A DNA stretch of 64,000 nt. Source: Hanstruepera ponticola (lineage in GTDB: Bacteria > Bacteroidota > Bacteroidia > Flavobacteriales > Flavobacteriaceae). Below, piece after piece: positions 55,530 through 62,872 of this stretch (its first letter is position 1; each line of letters opens with the position of its first letter). Location: assembly GCF_012931685.1 (NCBI RefSeq), contig NZ_JABANC010000002.1, positions 496,001-560,000 on the forward strand, given 5' to 3'. The translations under genes and the position numbers were made by a program. The notes under the pieces were generated by a model. It searched no databases, was not told where the DNA came from, and worked only from the letters and a program-made list of their open reading frames with translations.

Positions 55530-56292
55530 GTTTTTTAGGAAAATACGTCAAAATCTTATTATGGAAAATAAAACCAGCCCGAATGACTCGGTCGGGCGGG
55601 CAGGCAAATATTTCAAATATGCCATTGGTGAGATTATACTTGTGGTCTTAGGTATTCTCATTGCGCTTCAAATTAATAATTGGAATGAAGAAAAAAAGAA
55701 CCACCAGTTAAAAGTCTATTACATGAATTCCATTAAAAACGACTTAAAAAAAGATACTATAGATATCAATCGTATAACTAGAATTCAACGTACCGATAAC
55801 CAGGCTTCAGATCAGTACTTAAAGCGTATTCTGGCACCAAATAGCACCATAGACACGATAATTAACATAGCAAAAAATGAGTATAATTTTAAGTTTGCTG
55901 TTAAACGGGAGTATGCCAACAACACTTTTAAAACATTAATTTCAACAGGTAACATTGAACTTTTAGATAAAGAACTTACTCAAAAATTAATGGATTTAAA
56001 TAGCCTACAACTCGATCAGCTGGAACGCTTTTATAGCCATATGGGTTATTTTGAAAGAATAATGTCTGACTATCTTCAAGATTATCCCATTTATAGTGAT
56101 ATACCCGAAAATTCAATAGTTGAAAAAATTTTATGGGAAGATGTCAACGAAAAGGAACTCGTAGGCAGTTTTACTTCAATTCTCGGTTTACGTAAATTTA
56201 TGTTCGAGAATTCTATTAGCGGACATTTAAAGGTTAAAGAACAGTCTGCTGAAGTACTCAACCTAATTGATACATTGTTGGAAAAAGAATGA
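55522..56292 (+). CDS. DUF6090-like paralogue 12 with in-frame palindromic insertion
   Basis: 256 residues starting at the family MIKFF (55522), although the reading frame opens 63 bp earlier. Insertion NKTSPNDSVGRAGKYFKY as in copy 7 (palindrome at 55577-55597). The helix reads LVVLGILIALQ. The central motif is STGNIELLDKELTQKL at 141-156, degenerate in the ND-S-L part. This is the last copy; the sequence right after its stop forms an 8-bp stem (56295-56320). Confidence 0.87.
   Translation: MIKFFRKIRQNLIMENKTSPNDSVGRAGKYFKYAIGEIILVVLGILIALQINNWNEEKKNHQLKVYYMNSIKNDLKKDTIDINRITRIQRTDNQASDQYLKRILAPNSTIDTIINIAKNEYNFKFAVKREYANNTFKTLISTGNIELLDKELTQKLMDLNSLQLDQLERFYSHMGYFERIMSDYLQDYPIYSDIPENSIVEKILWEDVNEKELVGSFTSILGLRKFMFENSISGHLKVKEQSAEVLNLIDTLLEKE
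55577..55597 (+). repeat. In-frame palindrome in paralogue 12
   Basis: GCCCGA at 55577-55582 and TCGGGC at 55592-55597 around ATGACTCGG, almost identical to the copy-7 insertion (both with the extra T before CGGGC). Confidence 0.75.
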
Positions 56293-56294
56293 AA

Positions 56295-56320
56295 ATTGAT
56301 TTAGCTACAAAAAAATCAAT
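56295..56320 (+). terminator. Possible terminator or 3' hairpin after the array
   Basis: ATTGATTT (56295-56302) and AAATCAAT (56313-56320) pair over 8 bp with a 10-nt loop, directly after the last paralogue's stop. It lacks a T run, so termination is uncertain. Confidence 0.35.
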
Positions 56321-56427
56321 ATATAATATAACGCTTACTATAAAAATAGAATCTACCATAAAAAGGGGCATTTAGAATTTTAACTATTGTGAAAAATTTA
56401 ACTAGGATAATAACATAATTTTATTTT

Positions 56428-56444
56428 ACTTTGTAATTCAAAGT
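56428..56444 (+). promoter_or_regulatory. Palindromic operator, copy 1 (ACTTTG/CAAAGT)
   Basis: ACTTTGTAATTCAAAGT, a 17-bp near-perfect palindrome, ends 8 nt before the ATG of the 202-residue membrane protein. The same sequence with one change recurs at 57747-57763 before creD, in both cases next to GTACTTT. A shared site in front of two transcription units around a winged-helix gene suggests it is that regulator's operator. Confidence 0.65.
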
Positions 56445-56452
56445 ACTTTTAT

Positions 56453-57061
56453 ATGGAATCAAAAGATTATCTAAAAGACATTAGTGAGATTAAAAACCTC
56501 ATGAATAAATCGTCTCGCTTCATATCACTATCTGGACTTTCAGGAATATTAGCAGGTATTTATGCACTTGTAGGCGCTGCAACAGCTCATTGGCTAGTAA
56601 CAACTTATAGTTATGGCACCTTAACTTTAGATGGTTGGGTATTTAGAACCTGTGTGTTAATTTTAGGTTTGGTGGCATTCTTTAGTATAGTCACTGGAAT
56701 ACTACTTACCACACGCAAAGCAAAAAAACACGGTGAGAAAATTTGGGACACTACTTCAAAGCGTTTAGTTTTTAACTTCTTAATTCCATTAGCAGTTGGC
56801 GGTATTTATATTCTTATTATTCTCAATCAACAAAAATATGGGCAAACAGCTGCATTAATGTTACTTTTCTATGGGTTAGCATTAATTAATGCTTCGAAAT
56901 ACAGTATTGGCGATATTCGATATTTAGGACTTATTCAAATAGTTTTGGGACTAATTTGTGCGCTTTTTCCAGGTTATGGCTTCTGGCTTTGGACACTTGG
57001 TTTTGGCGTTATGCACATTATTTATGGCACTTGGATGCATTTTAAATACGATAAACAATAA
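56453..57061 (+). CDS. Hypothetical multi-pass membrane protein of the creD locus
   Basis: A 202-residue protein with a charged cytosolic start (ESKDYLKDISEIKNLMNKSSRF) and six helices, including SGLSGILAGIYALVGAATAH and LIQIVLGLICALFPGYGFW. I do not know its activity; similar proteins recur beside short winged-helix regulators and creD in flavobacteria. It is the first gene after the operator at 56428. The gene ends 23 bp before the 96-residue membrane gene. Confidence 0.7.
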   Translation: MESKDYLKDISEIKNLMNKSSRFISLSGLSGILAGIYALVGAATAHWLVTTYSYGTLTLDGWVFRTCVLILGLVAFFSIVTGILLTTRKAKKHGEKIWDTTSKRLVFNFLIPLAVGGIYILIILNQQKYGQTAALMLLFYGLALINASKYSIGDIRYLGLIQIVLGLICALFPGYGFWLWTLGFGVMHIIYGTWMHFKYDKQ

Positions 57062-57084
57062 ATTAATAACTAAAATTTAAAATT

Positions 57085-57375
57085 ATGTTGACACAAAACA
57101 AGCGATTGATTACAATCATGCTCTGGGTTGGACTCCTATTATTAATTCCATTCATAGGGATGCAATTTTCTAATGACGTTAATTGGACAGTTTCCGATTT
57201 TTTAGTTGCTGGCGTTCTATTATTAGGAGCAGGTTTAACAATTGAAATAGTTATGAGAACTATCAAAAAGAAACAGACTAGATTATTATTAATTTTAATA
57301 ATTGCAGCAATACTATTATTAACTTGGGCCGAATTGGCAGTTGGAGTATTTGGAACACCTTTCGCTGGCAGTTAA
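57085..57375 (+). CDS. Hypothetical small membrane protein, 96 residues
   Basis: Three helices (LITIMLWVGLLLLIPFIGM, FLVAGVLLLGAGLTIEIVM and LLILIIAAILLLTWAELA) and a short C-terminus FGTPFAGS. It sits between the 202-residue membrane protein and the winged-helix regulator, so it likely belongs to the same transcript. Function unknown; comparable proteins with an N-terminal basic segment and GMQFSNDVNW occur next to the same regulator type. Confidence 0.65.
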   Translation: MLTQNKRLITIMLWVGLLLLIPFIGMQFSNDVNWTVSDFLVAGVLLLGAGLTIEIVMRTIKKKQTRLLLILIIAAILLLTWAELAVGVFGTPFAGS

Positions 57376-57411
57376 GTAATCACTAAAATGTCCTCCATAG
57401 CAGGACACCTT

Positions 57412-57705
57412 ATGAGCATAATAACTAACATAAATAAAGTTTTTGATCATCGCATTCGATTAGGCATTATGTCTATTCTAATGGTTAATGAGTATGCCGA
57501 TTTTAACACACTCAAAGAATTATTAGATGTTACAGATGGCAACCTAGCAAGCCACACCAAAGCTTTAGAGAAAGCGGAATACATTTTGGTTGAAAAACAA
57601 TTTATAGGCAGAAAACCAAATACACGTTACGCAACTACTCAATTAGGTCGTTCAGAATTCAAAAAACACATAGAAGCCCTAGAAAAATTAATAAATAAAC
57701 AATAA
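57412..57705 (+). CDS. Winged-helix transcriptional regulator
   Basis: A 97-residue one-domain winged-helix protein: NINKVFDHRIRLGIMSILMV, LKELLDVTDGNLASHTKALE (the recognition helix region) and YILVEKQFIGRKPNTRYATT (the wing), resembling MarR/ArsR-like regulators found with creD in Bacteroidota. The ATG at 57412 is preferred over the one at 57388 because the domain begins there and an AGGA sits 6 nt ahead. The likely operator is the palindrome at 56428 and 57747, so it would control its own operon and creD. No sensor domain is visible; the signal could come through the upstream membrane proteins. Confidence 0.82.
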   Translation: MSIITNINKVFDHRIRLGIMSILMVNEYADFNTLKELLDVTDGNLASHTKALEKAEYILVEKQFIGRKPNTRYATTQLGRSEFKKHIEALEKLINKQ

Positions 57706-57714
57706 CAGGCATCA

Positions 57715-57738
57715 AGCTCAAAACGAGCTATTTTTTTA
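57715..57738 (+). terminator. Weak intrinsic terminator after the regulator
   Basis: AGCTC at 57715-57719 and GAGCT at 57726-57730 form a 5-bp stem followed by ATTTTTTT. It ends the regulator transcript before the second operator and creD. Confidence 0.55.
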
Positions 57739-57746
57739 TCAATTTA

Positions 57747-57763
57747 CTTTGTATTTCAAAGTA
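57747..57763 (+). promoter_or_regulatory. Palindromic operator, copy 2 (ACTTTG/CAAAGT)
   Basis: ACTTTGTATTTCAAAGT, differing from copy 1 at one base, 17 nt before the creD ATG, again flanked by TACTTT. The position over the likely core promoter suggests repression. Confidence 0.65.
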
Positions 57764-57780
57764 CTTTAAAATCATCTATC

Positions 57781-59154
57781 ATGGAACAACAAGAAAAACA
57801 AAACAAAAGTAAATTTGGAAACTGGTTAAAAACCTCGATTACAGCTAGAATGCTCATGGTTGGCTTTTTGGTAATCGTATTACTCATACCATCCTACATC
57901 AATAGTTTAATAGCTGAACGCTCAATACGGCAACAAGATGTTGTAAACGAAATTAACGACAAATGGGGAAACCATGTTTTGGTTTATGGTCCTATTCTAA
58001 AACTACCATACAAAACCTATACTGAAACCTCCACATACAATGAGAAAACAAAAACCTATTTAAAGGAAACCAAAACGCACATAAATTATGCTTACTTTTT
58101 TCCAGAATCACTCAATGCTAATATTGAAGTGAATTCTAAAACTTTAAATCGCGGAAATTTTGAATCTGCTGTATTTACAACTACCATGGATTTTAGTGGG
58201 CAATTTAAAAGTCCAGAATTGAGTTCAAAAGACATAAAAGATGAGGATATTATTTGGAGTAAAGCAACAGTGTTAATTAAAACATCCAACCTCAAAGGCA
58301 TAAAAGATGCCATTAAACTTAAACTAATGAACAAAACATTAGATTTTGAAACCAATTTTAATAGTGATTCTAAAACGTATAATGGTTATTTGGAAGAGCT
58401 TGAATCTACTTTTTTAAACGAAGAAAGTTTAAAACAGCTTTTAAGTTCACCATTTAATATTGGCATGACCTTTAATGGTAGTAAAGACATTAAAATTATT
58501 CCAATTGGAAAAACTACAACTATGAAAATGACATCTAATTGGCCAGATCCAAGCTTCACAGGTAATTATTTACCTAATGACGAAACTAAAGAGATTACTA
58601 AAGATGGTTTTAAAGCTAATTGGAAAGTATTACACATTAACCGTGCATTTTCCCAACAATACTTCAACAAGATTCCTAACCTTGATAGTTTTGCATTTGG
58701 CACCAAGTTCATGGTAATGGTAGACGAATATCAAAAGAGTGAACGCTCAGCAAAGTACGGTTTTCTGGTTATTGGTCTAACCTTCTTAATTTTCTTTTTA
58801 ATTCAAACCATGAGTAAAATTCATATTCATCCGTTTCAATATTTAATGATTGGATTGGCATTAACCATGTTTTACACTTTGTTAGTTTCCATATCTGAAC
58901 ATAGTGATTTTTTAAAGGCCTATTTAGTTGCTGACATTTCAGTAATTGCGTTAATAACACTTTACTCAAAATCAATTTTAAAAACACTCAAGTTTCCTCT
59001 TTTTATTGGAATATCCTTAACAGCATTGTACACGTTTATTTATGTAATTATACAGCTCGAAAACTATGCGCTTCTTGTTGGTAGTATTGGATTATTTTTA
59101 ATTCTAGCCAGTGTTATGTATGTGTCTAGAAAAATAGATTGGAATAACGGATAA
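57781..59154 (+). CDS. creD: CreD family inner-membrane protein
   Basis: A 457-residue protein with one N-terminal helix (MLMVGFLVIVLLIPSYINSL), a periplasmic domain from about residue 60 to 320 (containing WGNHVLVYGPILKLPY and SIIGKTTTMKMTSNWPDPSF-type segments), then five or six C-terminal helices. This is the CreD architecture. In Gammaproteobacteria CreD belongs to the CreBC regulon and affects envelope integrity and beta-lactam response, but its activity is undefined. Here it is preceded by an operator instead of a CreBC pair. The phrase NWPDPSFTGNYLP is typical. Confidence 0.9.
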   Translation: MEQQEKQNKSKFGNWLKTSITARMLMVGFLVIVLLIPSYINSLIAERSIRQQDVVNEINDKWGNHVLVYGPILKLPYKTYTETSTYNEKTKTYLKETKTHINYAYFFPESLNANIEVNSKTLNRGNFESAVFTTTMDFSGQFKSPELSSKDIKDEDIIWSKATVLIKTSNLKGIKDAIKLKLMNKTLDFETNFNSDSKTYNGYLEELESTFLNEESLKQLLSSPFNIGMTFNGSKDIKIIPIGKTTTMKMTSNWPDPSFTGNYLPNDETKEITKDGFKANWKVLHINRAFSQQYFNKIPNLDSFAFGTKFMVMVDEYQKSERSAKYGFLVIGLTFLIFFLIQTMSKIHIHPFQYLMIGLALTMFYTLLVSISEHSDFLKAYLVADISVIALITLYSKSILKTLKFPLFIGISLTALYTFIYVIIQLENYALLVGSIGLFLILASVMYVSRKIDWNNG

Positions 59155-59172
59155 GTTTAGTTAGTGTGTTGC

Positions 59173-59210
59173 AACCTCGCTCCTCTTACATGTGTAATGT
59201 GCGAGGTTTT
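59173..59210 (+). terminator. Hairpin after creD
   Basis: AACCTCGC at 59173-59180 pairs with GCGAGGTT at 59201-59208, with an inner TTACA/TGTAA stem in the loop, followed by TTAAAT. It is a plausible terminator for creD, though the T run is short. Confidence 0.6.
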
Positions 59211-59222
59211 AAATAATATATT

Positions 59223-59504
59223 ATGAATAGTTTAAACGAATTAGGTCAAATAACGGCAACTTTAAGCTTTGTAATTGGTACTAGTTTACTAGCATTCTTT
59301 TTGTATTATGGTGAGTCTAGTTTTATAATTGAATTTGGATTAGTATTTATAATTGTTGTATTTACAGTCAATATCGTTCTTTTATCTGTACTAATTGGAT
59401 CTGCTATATTAAATCCTAAACATCGCTTAAAATTAATTAAAACTTGTGCCATCATGTTACTAAATATTCCAATAGTAATATTTTATATCTGTGTGTTGCT
59501 TTAA
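59223..59504 (+). CDS. Hypothetical small membrane protein, 93 residues
   Basis: Three helices (ATLSFVIGTSLLAFFLYYG, FGLVFIIVVFTVNIVLLSVL and IMLLNIPIVIFYICVLL). Unrecognised. It is separated from the DUF2809 gene by 12 bp, so the two are probably an operon downstream of the creD hairpin. No functional residue visible. Confidence 0.6.
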   Translation: MNSLNELGQITATLSFVIGTSLLAFFLYYGESSFIIEFGLVFIIVVFTVNIVLLSVLIGSAILNPKHRLKLIKTCAIMLLNIPIVIFYICVLL

Positions 59505-59516
59505 TCCCATTCAGAT

Positions 59517-59894
59517 ATGAAAGTCACCTTTAATAAAAGATACTTTGCTTGTTTTGCTTTCCTACTTGCTGTAGAAATTCTAATAGCTTTATTCTTAAAA
59601 AATGGCTTTATACGTCATACATTTGGTGATTTTTTAGTAGTTATACTTATGTATTGCTTTATTAAAAGTTTCTTCAATCTCAAAACAACCCTTGTAGCTT
59701 TTGGTGTTCTTCTTTTCGCTTATGGTGTTGAATTTTTACAAATGACTTCTATGTTGGAGGCGCTAAACTTTCAAAACAACCAATTTGCAAAAATAGTTCT
59801 GGGAACCACCTTTCATATTTCTGATTTAGTAGCTTATACTATAGGTGTTATGTTTGTAATTTTAGTTGAAATATCAATAGATAAAAAAACCTGA
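59517..59894 (+). CDS. DUF2809 domain membrane protein
   Basis: A 125-residue four-helix membrane protein of the DUF2809 family: FIRHTFGDFLVVILMYCFI, AYGVEFLQMTSML and GTTFHISDLVAYTIGVMF are its recurring blocks. Function unknown. It follows the 93-residue gene by 12 bp. Some annotations tie DUF2809 proteins to ribosome maturation by name only, which I do not accept from this sequence. Confidence 0.8.
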   Translation: MKVTFNKRYFACFAFLLAVEILIALFLKNGFIRHTFGDFLVVILMYCFIKSFFNLKTTLVAFGVLLFAYGVEFLQMTSMLEALNFQNNQFAKIVLGTTFHISDLVAYTIGVMFVILVEISIDKKT

Positions 59895-59897
59895 AGT

Positions 59898-60686
59898 TTA
59901 TTCTTCCCTATTCTTTTCTTGAATCCTTCTTACTATTTGAGTGGCCATATTGCGTGGTACAAAACGCGGTAGTGTCCCCAAAATTTTATTCAATCCACCA
60001 GGGATAGCAACAGACTTGCCTTTTTTCATAGCCTTGTAACCATAAGCAGCCACATCTTTGGCATTAGCCATATTGAAAGTGATTTTATTCTCTGAAGAAG
60101 CACTGGATACAACTTGCTGAAAAGACGTTTTAGTTGGCCCAGGACACAAGGCTGTAACTGTAACACCAGTTCCTTTTAATTCGTTAGCAATAGCTTCGGA
60201 AAAAGATAAAATATAACCTTTGGTAGCATAATACAAAGACATCAATGGTCCTGGCTGAAAAGCCGCTAATGATGATAAGTTTAATATCATTCCTGAACCA
60301 CGTTTCACCATACCATCTAAAATCAACTTTGTAAGATGGGTTGTAGTCATAACATGCAGATTCAACATTTGTTCCTGACGCTCCCAATCAACTTCATGAA
60401 AGGCTCCAAAAGCACCAAATCCTGCATTATTTACTAAAGCATCTATTTGAGTTTCTCCCAATTCAGACACAATTTCTTCAGAGATATTGACTTGGCTCAA
60501 ATCTTTAGCCATTATTTGTACTGGTACTTGATAAGTAGATTCTATTTCTTTTTTGGTTTCCAAAAGCTTATCCGAATCAATGTCAACTAACACCAATCCA
60601 TAGTTATCTTTTGCAAACAACAAGACTAATTCATACCCCAAACCAGATGCGCCTCCTGTTATTAAAGCCGTTTTTCTAGTTTCCAT
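59898..60686 (-). CDS. Short-chain dehydrogenase/reductase (SDR)
   Basis: A 262-residue classical SDR. Cofactor loop TGGASGLGYEL near the N-terminus, NNAGFG, and the catalytic SSLAAFQ and YYATKGYI (Ser/Tyr/Lys) are present. An Asp at the end of the second strand (LVLVDIDSDKL) favours NAD(H). Its start overlaps the end of the saccharopine dehydrogenase-like gene by 11 bp, so the two are coupled. Substrate unknown. Confidence 0.9.
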   Translation of the reverse strand: METRKTALITGGASGLGYELVLLFAKDNYGLVLVDIDSDKLLETKKEIESTYQVPVQIMAKDLSQVNISEEIVSELGETQIDALVNNAGFGAFGAFHEVDWERQEQMLNLHVMTTTHLTKLILDGMVKRGSGMILNLSSLAAFQPGPLMSLYYATKGYILSFSEAIANELKGTGVTVTALCPGPTKTSFQQVVSSASSENKITFNMANAKDVAAYGYKAMKKGKSVAIPGGLNKILGTLPRFVPRNMATQIVRRIQEKNREE

Positions 60687-61878
60687 CTACATAATCTTGA
60701 AGGTACGCAAAGCGTTCTGTAAGCTTACCATTCTCGGTAATTTTTGCACGCTTTAAAATACCACGTTCATCATTGTTAAAAAAAGCTGGAATAACATGCT
60801 CTAGAAACATATCACCAAAACCTTCACTGGCATCTTTTGGTAATTCGCAAGGTAAATTATCTACTGCCATTACAGTAATAGCTCCACTAGCATCAAAGGC
60901 TACTTCGCTTTCTGTCTGGGCATCATACCCATAAAAAGGATTGGCTATTGTTGATGCTCGTATGGTCGATGCTACTGGTCCGTCAATGTCACAGCTAATA
61001 TCAGCCACTAAATTTATTCTAAAATCTGGATGCTTGGCATCTTCTCTTGTAAACAAATAGGGTGCATTATTACCATAAAAATGACCCGCTATAAAAAAGT
61101 CAGTTTCTTTGGCATAAGGCATAAAGTTACTCTTGTAAGCTGTTGGATCCTTATAAAAAGCCCACTTATCTCCTACTTTACCATCTTTACGCTTATTATA
61201 TTCCATCACATCAACCCTACAATAAACTGGTTCTGTGAATTCAGAAGTTAGATATAGCGCATCACTAACCTCTTTAATTTTGAGGTGATCTAAAATTTCT
61301 TTCGCACCTTGAGCAACTTTACCCGTTCCAGACAACAATATTTTAATGTTTGGTAATGTAATTTTATCGAGCTCGGCTTTAACCTCATTTAAATCGGCTA
61401 AAGTTTCAACTTTTGGTAAGTTAAAAAGGTTATCGCGTAATCCTAGAGCTCTAAACCCATTATAAGCTCCAACCAATCCAGCATAACGCCCAAAACCAAT
61501 TAAACGTGCCCCACTTTGCTTAATTATAGTTTCATGATCATACATCTCAATATTTTTATTAAGCATAGCTTTCAATAACTTCCTATTATAAGGCTGCTTT
61601 TTTATGGTATGAGAAAAGTAAAAGTATTTTTTATTGGGTATCAAATTTTCAATCGGGACTTCTTTTACGCCTAACATGACATCACAATCTGACACATCTT
61701 CAGTGACTGTAAAACCCATTGCTTTATAAGCACTATCAGGAAATATACGAATATTGCTAGATTCAACCACAAACTCGGCATGAGGAAACTGTGCTCTGGC
61801 TTCAGCCAATTTTTCAGGTGAAAAAACAACACGTCTATCAGGAGGATTTTTACGTTCTTTTATGATGGCAAACTTCAT
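60676..61878 (-). CDS. Saccharopine dehydrogenase-like NAD(P) oxidoreductase (AlaDh/PNT fold)
   Basis: A 400-residue protein with an N-terminal AlaDh/PNT-like domain (MKFAIIKERKNPPDRRVVFS, RIFPDSAYKAMGF) and a Rossmann domain (KILLSGTGKVAQGAKEIL). These features and VADISCDIDGPVASTIRAST are typical of lysine-forming saccharopine dehydrogenases in eukaryotes and of the related bacterial group. Whether it works on lysine is not shown, since the rest of a lysine catabolic or AAA pathway is not nearby. It is upstream of, and overlaps, the SDR gene. The tmRNA promoter lies about 40 bp beyond its start. Confidence 0.8.
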   Translation of the reverse strand: MKFAIIKERKNPPDRRVVFSPEKLAEARAQFPHAEFVVESSNIRIFPDSAYKAMGFTVTEDVSDCDVMLGVKEVPIENLIPNKKYFYFSHTIKKQPYNRKLLKAMLNKNIEMYDHETIIKQSGARLIGFGRYAGLVGAYNGFRALGLRDNLFNLPKVETLADLNEVKAELDKITLPNIKILLSGTGKVAQGAKEILDHLKIKEVSDALYLTSEFTEPVYCRVDVMEYNKRKDGKVGDKWAFYKDPTAYKSNFMPYAKETDFFIAGHFYGNNAPYLFTREDAKHPDFRINLVADISCDIDGPVASTIRASTIANPFYGYDAQTESEVAFDASGAITVMAVDNLPCELPKDASEGFGDMFLEHVIPAFFNNDERGILKRAKITENGKLTERFAYLQDYVDGN

Positions 61879-61919
61879 AACTTATAAGTTGGAATAATTA
61901 TTGCACGAAAATAAGTGTA

Positions 61920-61953
61920 TTGGCAAGGTTATACAAACTTTTTGATAACTTTG
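61920..61953 (+). promoter_or_regulatory. Promoter of ssrA
   Basis: An exact -7 box TAACTTTG lies at 61946-61953, followed by C, with a TTG at 61920-61922 at about the right distance for the -33 element. Transcription should begin about 25 nt before the mature tmRNA 5' end. Confidence 0.65.
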
Positions 61954-61984
61954 CAATCCATTATCATTTTGATAATTAAAAATT

Positions 61985-62376
61985 GGGGTCGACTGGTTTT
62001 GACAGCGAGATTAATGAAATGGTAAGCACGTCGTGTAATGACTTTGAAACACGTAAAAGGCTAGGTCAAACTTTTAAACGGCGAGAATAACTACGCTTTA
62101 GCTGCCTAATCCGAATTATAGTAGGATTGGCCTAGGTACACAAGGTGTACAAGCTAAATGTCTCCTGAAAGCCTTGATTAACGGCGTTCGATTAGAGGCA
62201 TCGTAAATGTTAATATAGAACGTGAAGTGCTTCGATTTGCGTTTGAAACTTAAGAAGATAAGTTGTAAGTAGGTTGTCTGTAACCAGCTTATAATCGAAA
62301 AAACAAGAACAGAATAAACGTGTAGAAAGCCCTTTGATTACTTGTTTGGACGAGAGTTCGATTCTCTCCGACTCCA
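61985..62376 (+). ncRNA. ssrA: Transfer-messenger RNA (tmRNA, tag GENNYALAA)
   Basis: The RNA rescues stalled ribosomes by trans-translation. The 5' end GGGGTCG pairs with CGACTCC at 62369-62375 to form the acceptor stem, and the T arm GAGAGTTCGATTCTCT is at 62352-62367. The internal reading frame begins at GGC 62080 and gives G-E-N-N-Y-A-L-A-A before the TAA at 62107-62109, a tag of the Bacteroidota type (probably with a charged alanine added first). The discriminator base is A62376; the following CAA is not CCA, so CCA must be added after transcription. The downstream hairpin terminates it. Confidence 0.96.
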
Positions 62377-62380
62377 CAAA

Positions 62381-62420
62381 AAACCCTTGAAAACCTAGTA
62401 AATTCAAGGGTTTCATTTTT
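62381..62420. terminator. Bidirectional terminator after ssrA
   Basis: AAACCCTTGAA at 62381-62391 pairs with TTCAAGGGTTT at 62403-62413 (11 bp, 11-nt loop), with A and T runs on both sides. It serves ssrA on the plus strand and the rhodanese operon on the minus strand. Confidence 0.88.
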
Positions 62421-62461
62421 TAGGGAATAATTTAGGTGACAATTAACACTATTATAAATGC

Positions 62462-62863
62462 TTACTGCAACACTTTAACCTCTTGCCCTTCGTGTTGCCA
62501 TTTAGAAATACCACCTTCTAAATCATAAATTTTGACAAATCCAGCATCTAGCATTTTTTGTGCACAACTAGCACTTCTGCCTCCAGATTTACAATATAAA
62601 ATTACAGGTTTATTTTTATCTAATTTAGCAATATCCTCATCAAAGGTTGGCGATAAAAAATCGATGTTCTGAAAATTTGCAATATAGCCTTCTTGATATT
62701 CTTCAGGTGTTCTCACATCAACCAATTGAATATCTTCCAATTCTAATAGCGATTGCATTTCTTCAACCGATACAACCTTAACCTCTCCTTTTTTCGCCTC
62801 TTTTTTGCAGCTACTAACACCTATAAATAGTAATAAAGCGCAAAGTATGATACTTTTTTTCAT
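62462..62863 (-). CDS. Rhodanese-like lipoprotein
   Basis: A 133-residue lipoprotein with signal ALLLFIGVSSCKKEAK, lipid cysteine 19. The rhodanese domain ends in the active-site loop CKSGGRSASC, whose first cysteine would carry a persulfide. Periplasm-facing location implies sulfur or thiol chemistry outside the cytosol. It lies 9 bp downstream of the cytosolic rhodanese gene, so the two are one transcript with the thioredoxin genes further upstream. Physiological donor unknown. Confidence 0.88.
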   Translation of the reverse strand: MKKSIILCALLLFIGVSSCKKEAKKGEVKVVSVEEMQSLLELEDIQLVDVRTPEEYQEGYIANFQNIDFLSPTFDEDIAKLDKNKPVILYCKSGGRSASCAQKMLDAGFVKIYDLEGGISKWQHEGQEVKVLQ

Positions 62864-62872
62864 TTGTTGTGT

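Noticed and set aside
46672-56292. Invertible shufflon arrangement of the array
   Set aside because: All copies lie in one direction, each has its own start codon, and no site-specific recombinase is in the window.
46672-56292. Toxin-immunity array
   Set aside because: No toxin, effector or secretion-linked gene is seen beside the array, so the analogy is not supported beyond the general layout.
62210-62416. Minus-strand open frame of 68 codons
   Set aside because: It lies inside the tmRNA and its terminator; the stable RNA structure explains the sequence.
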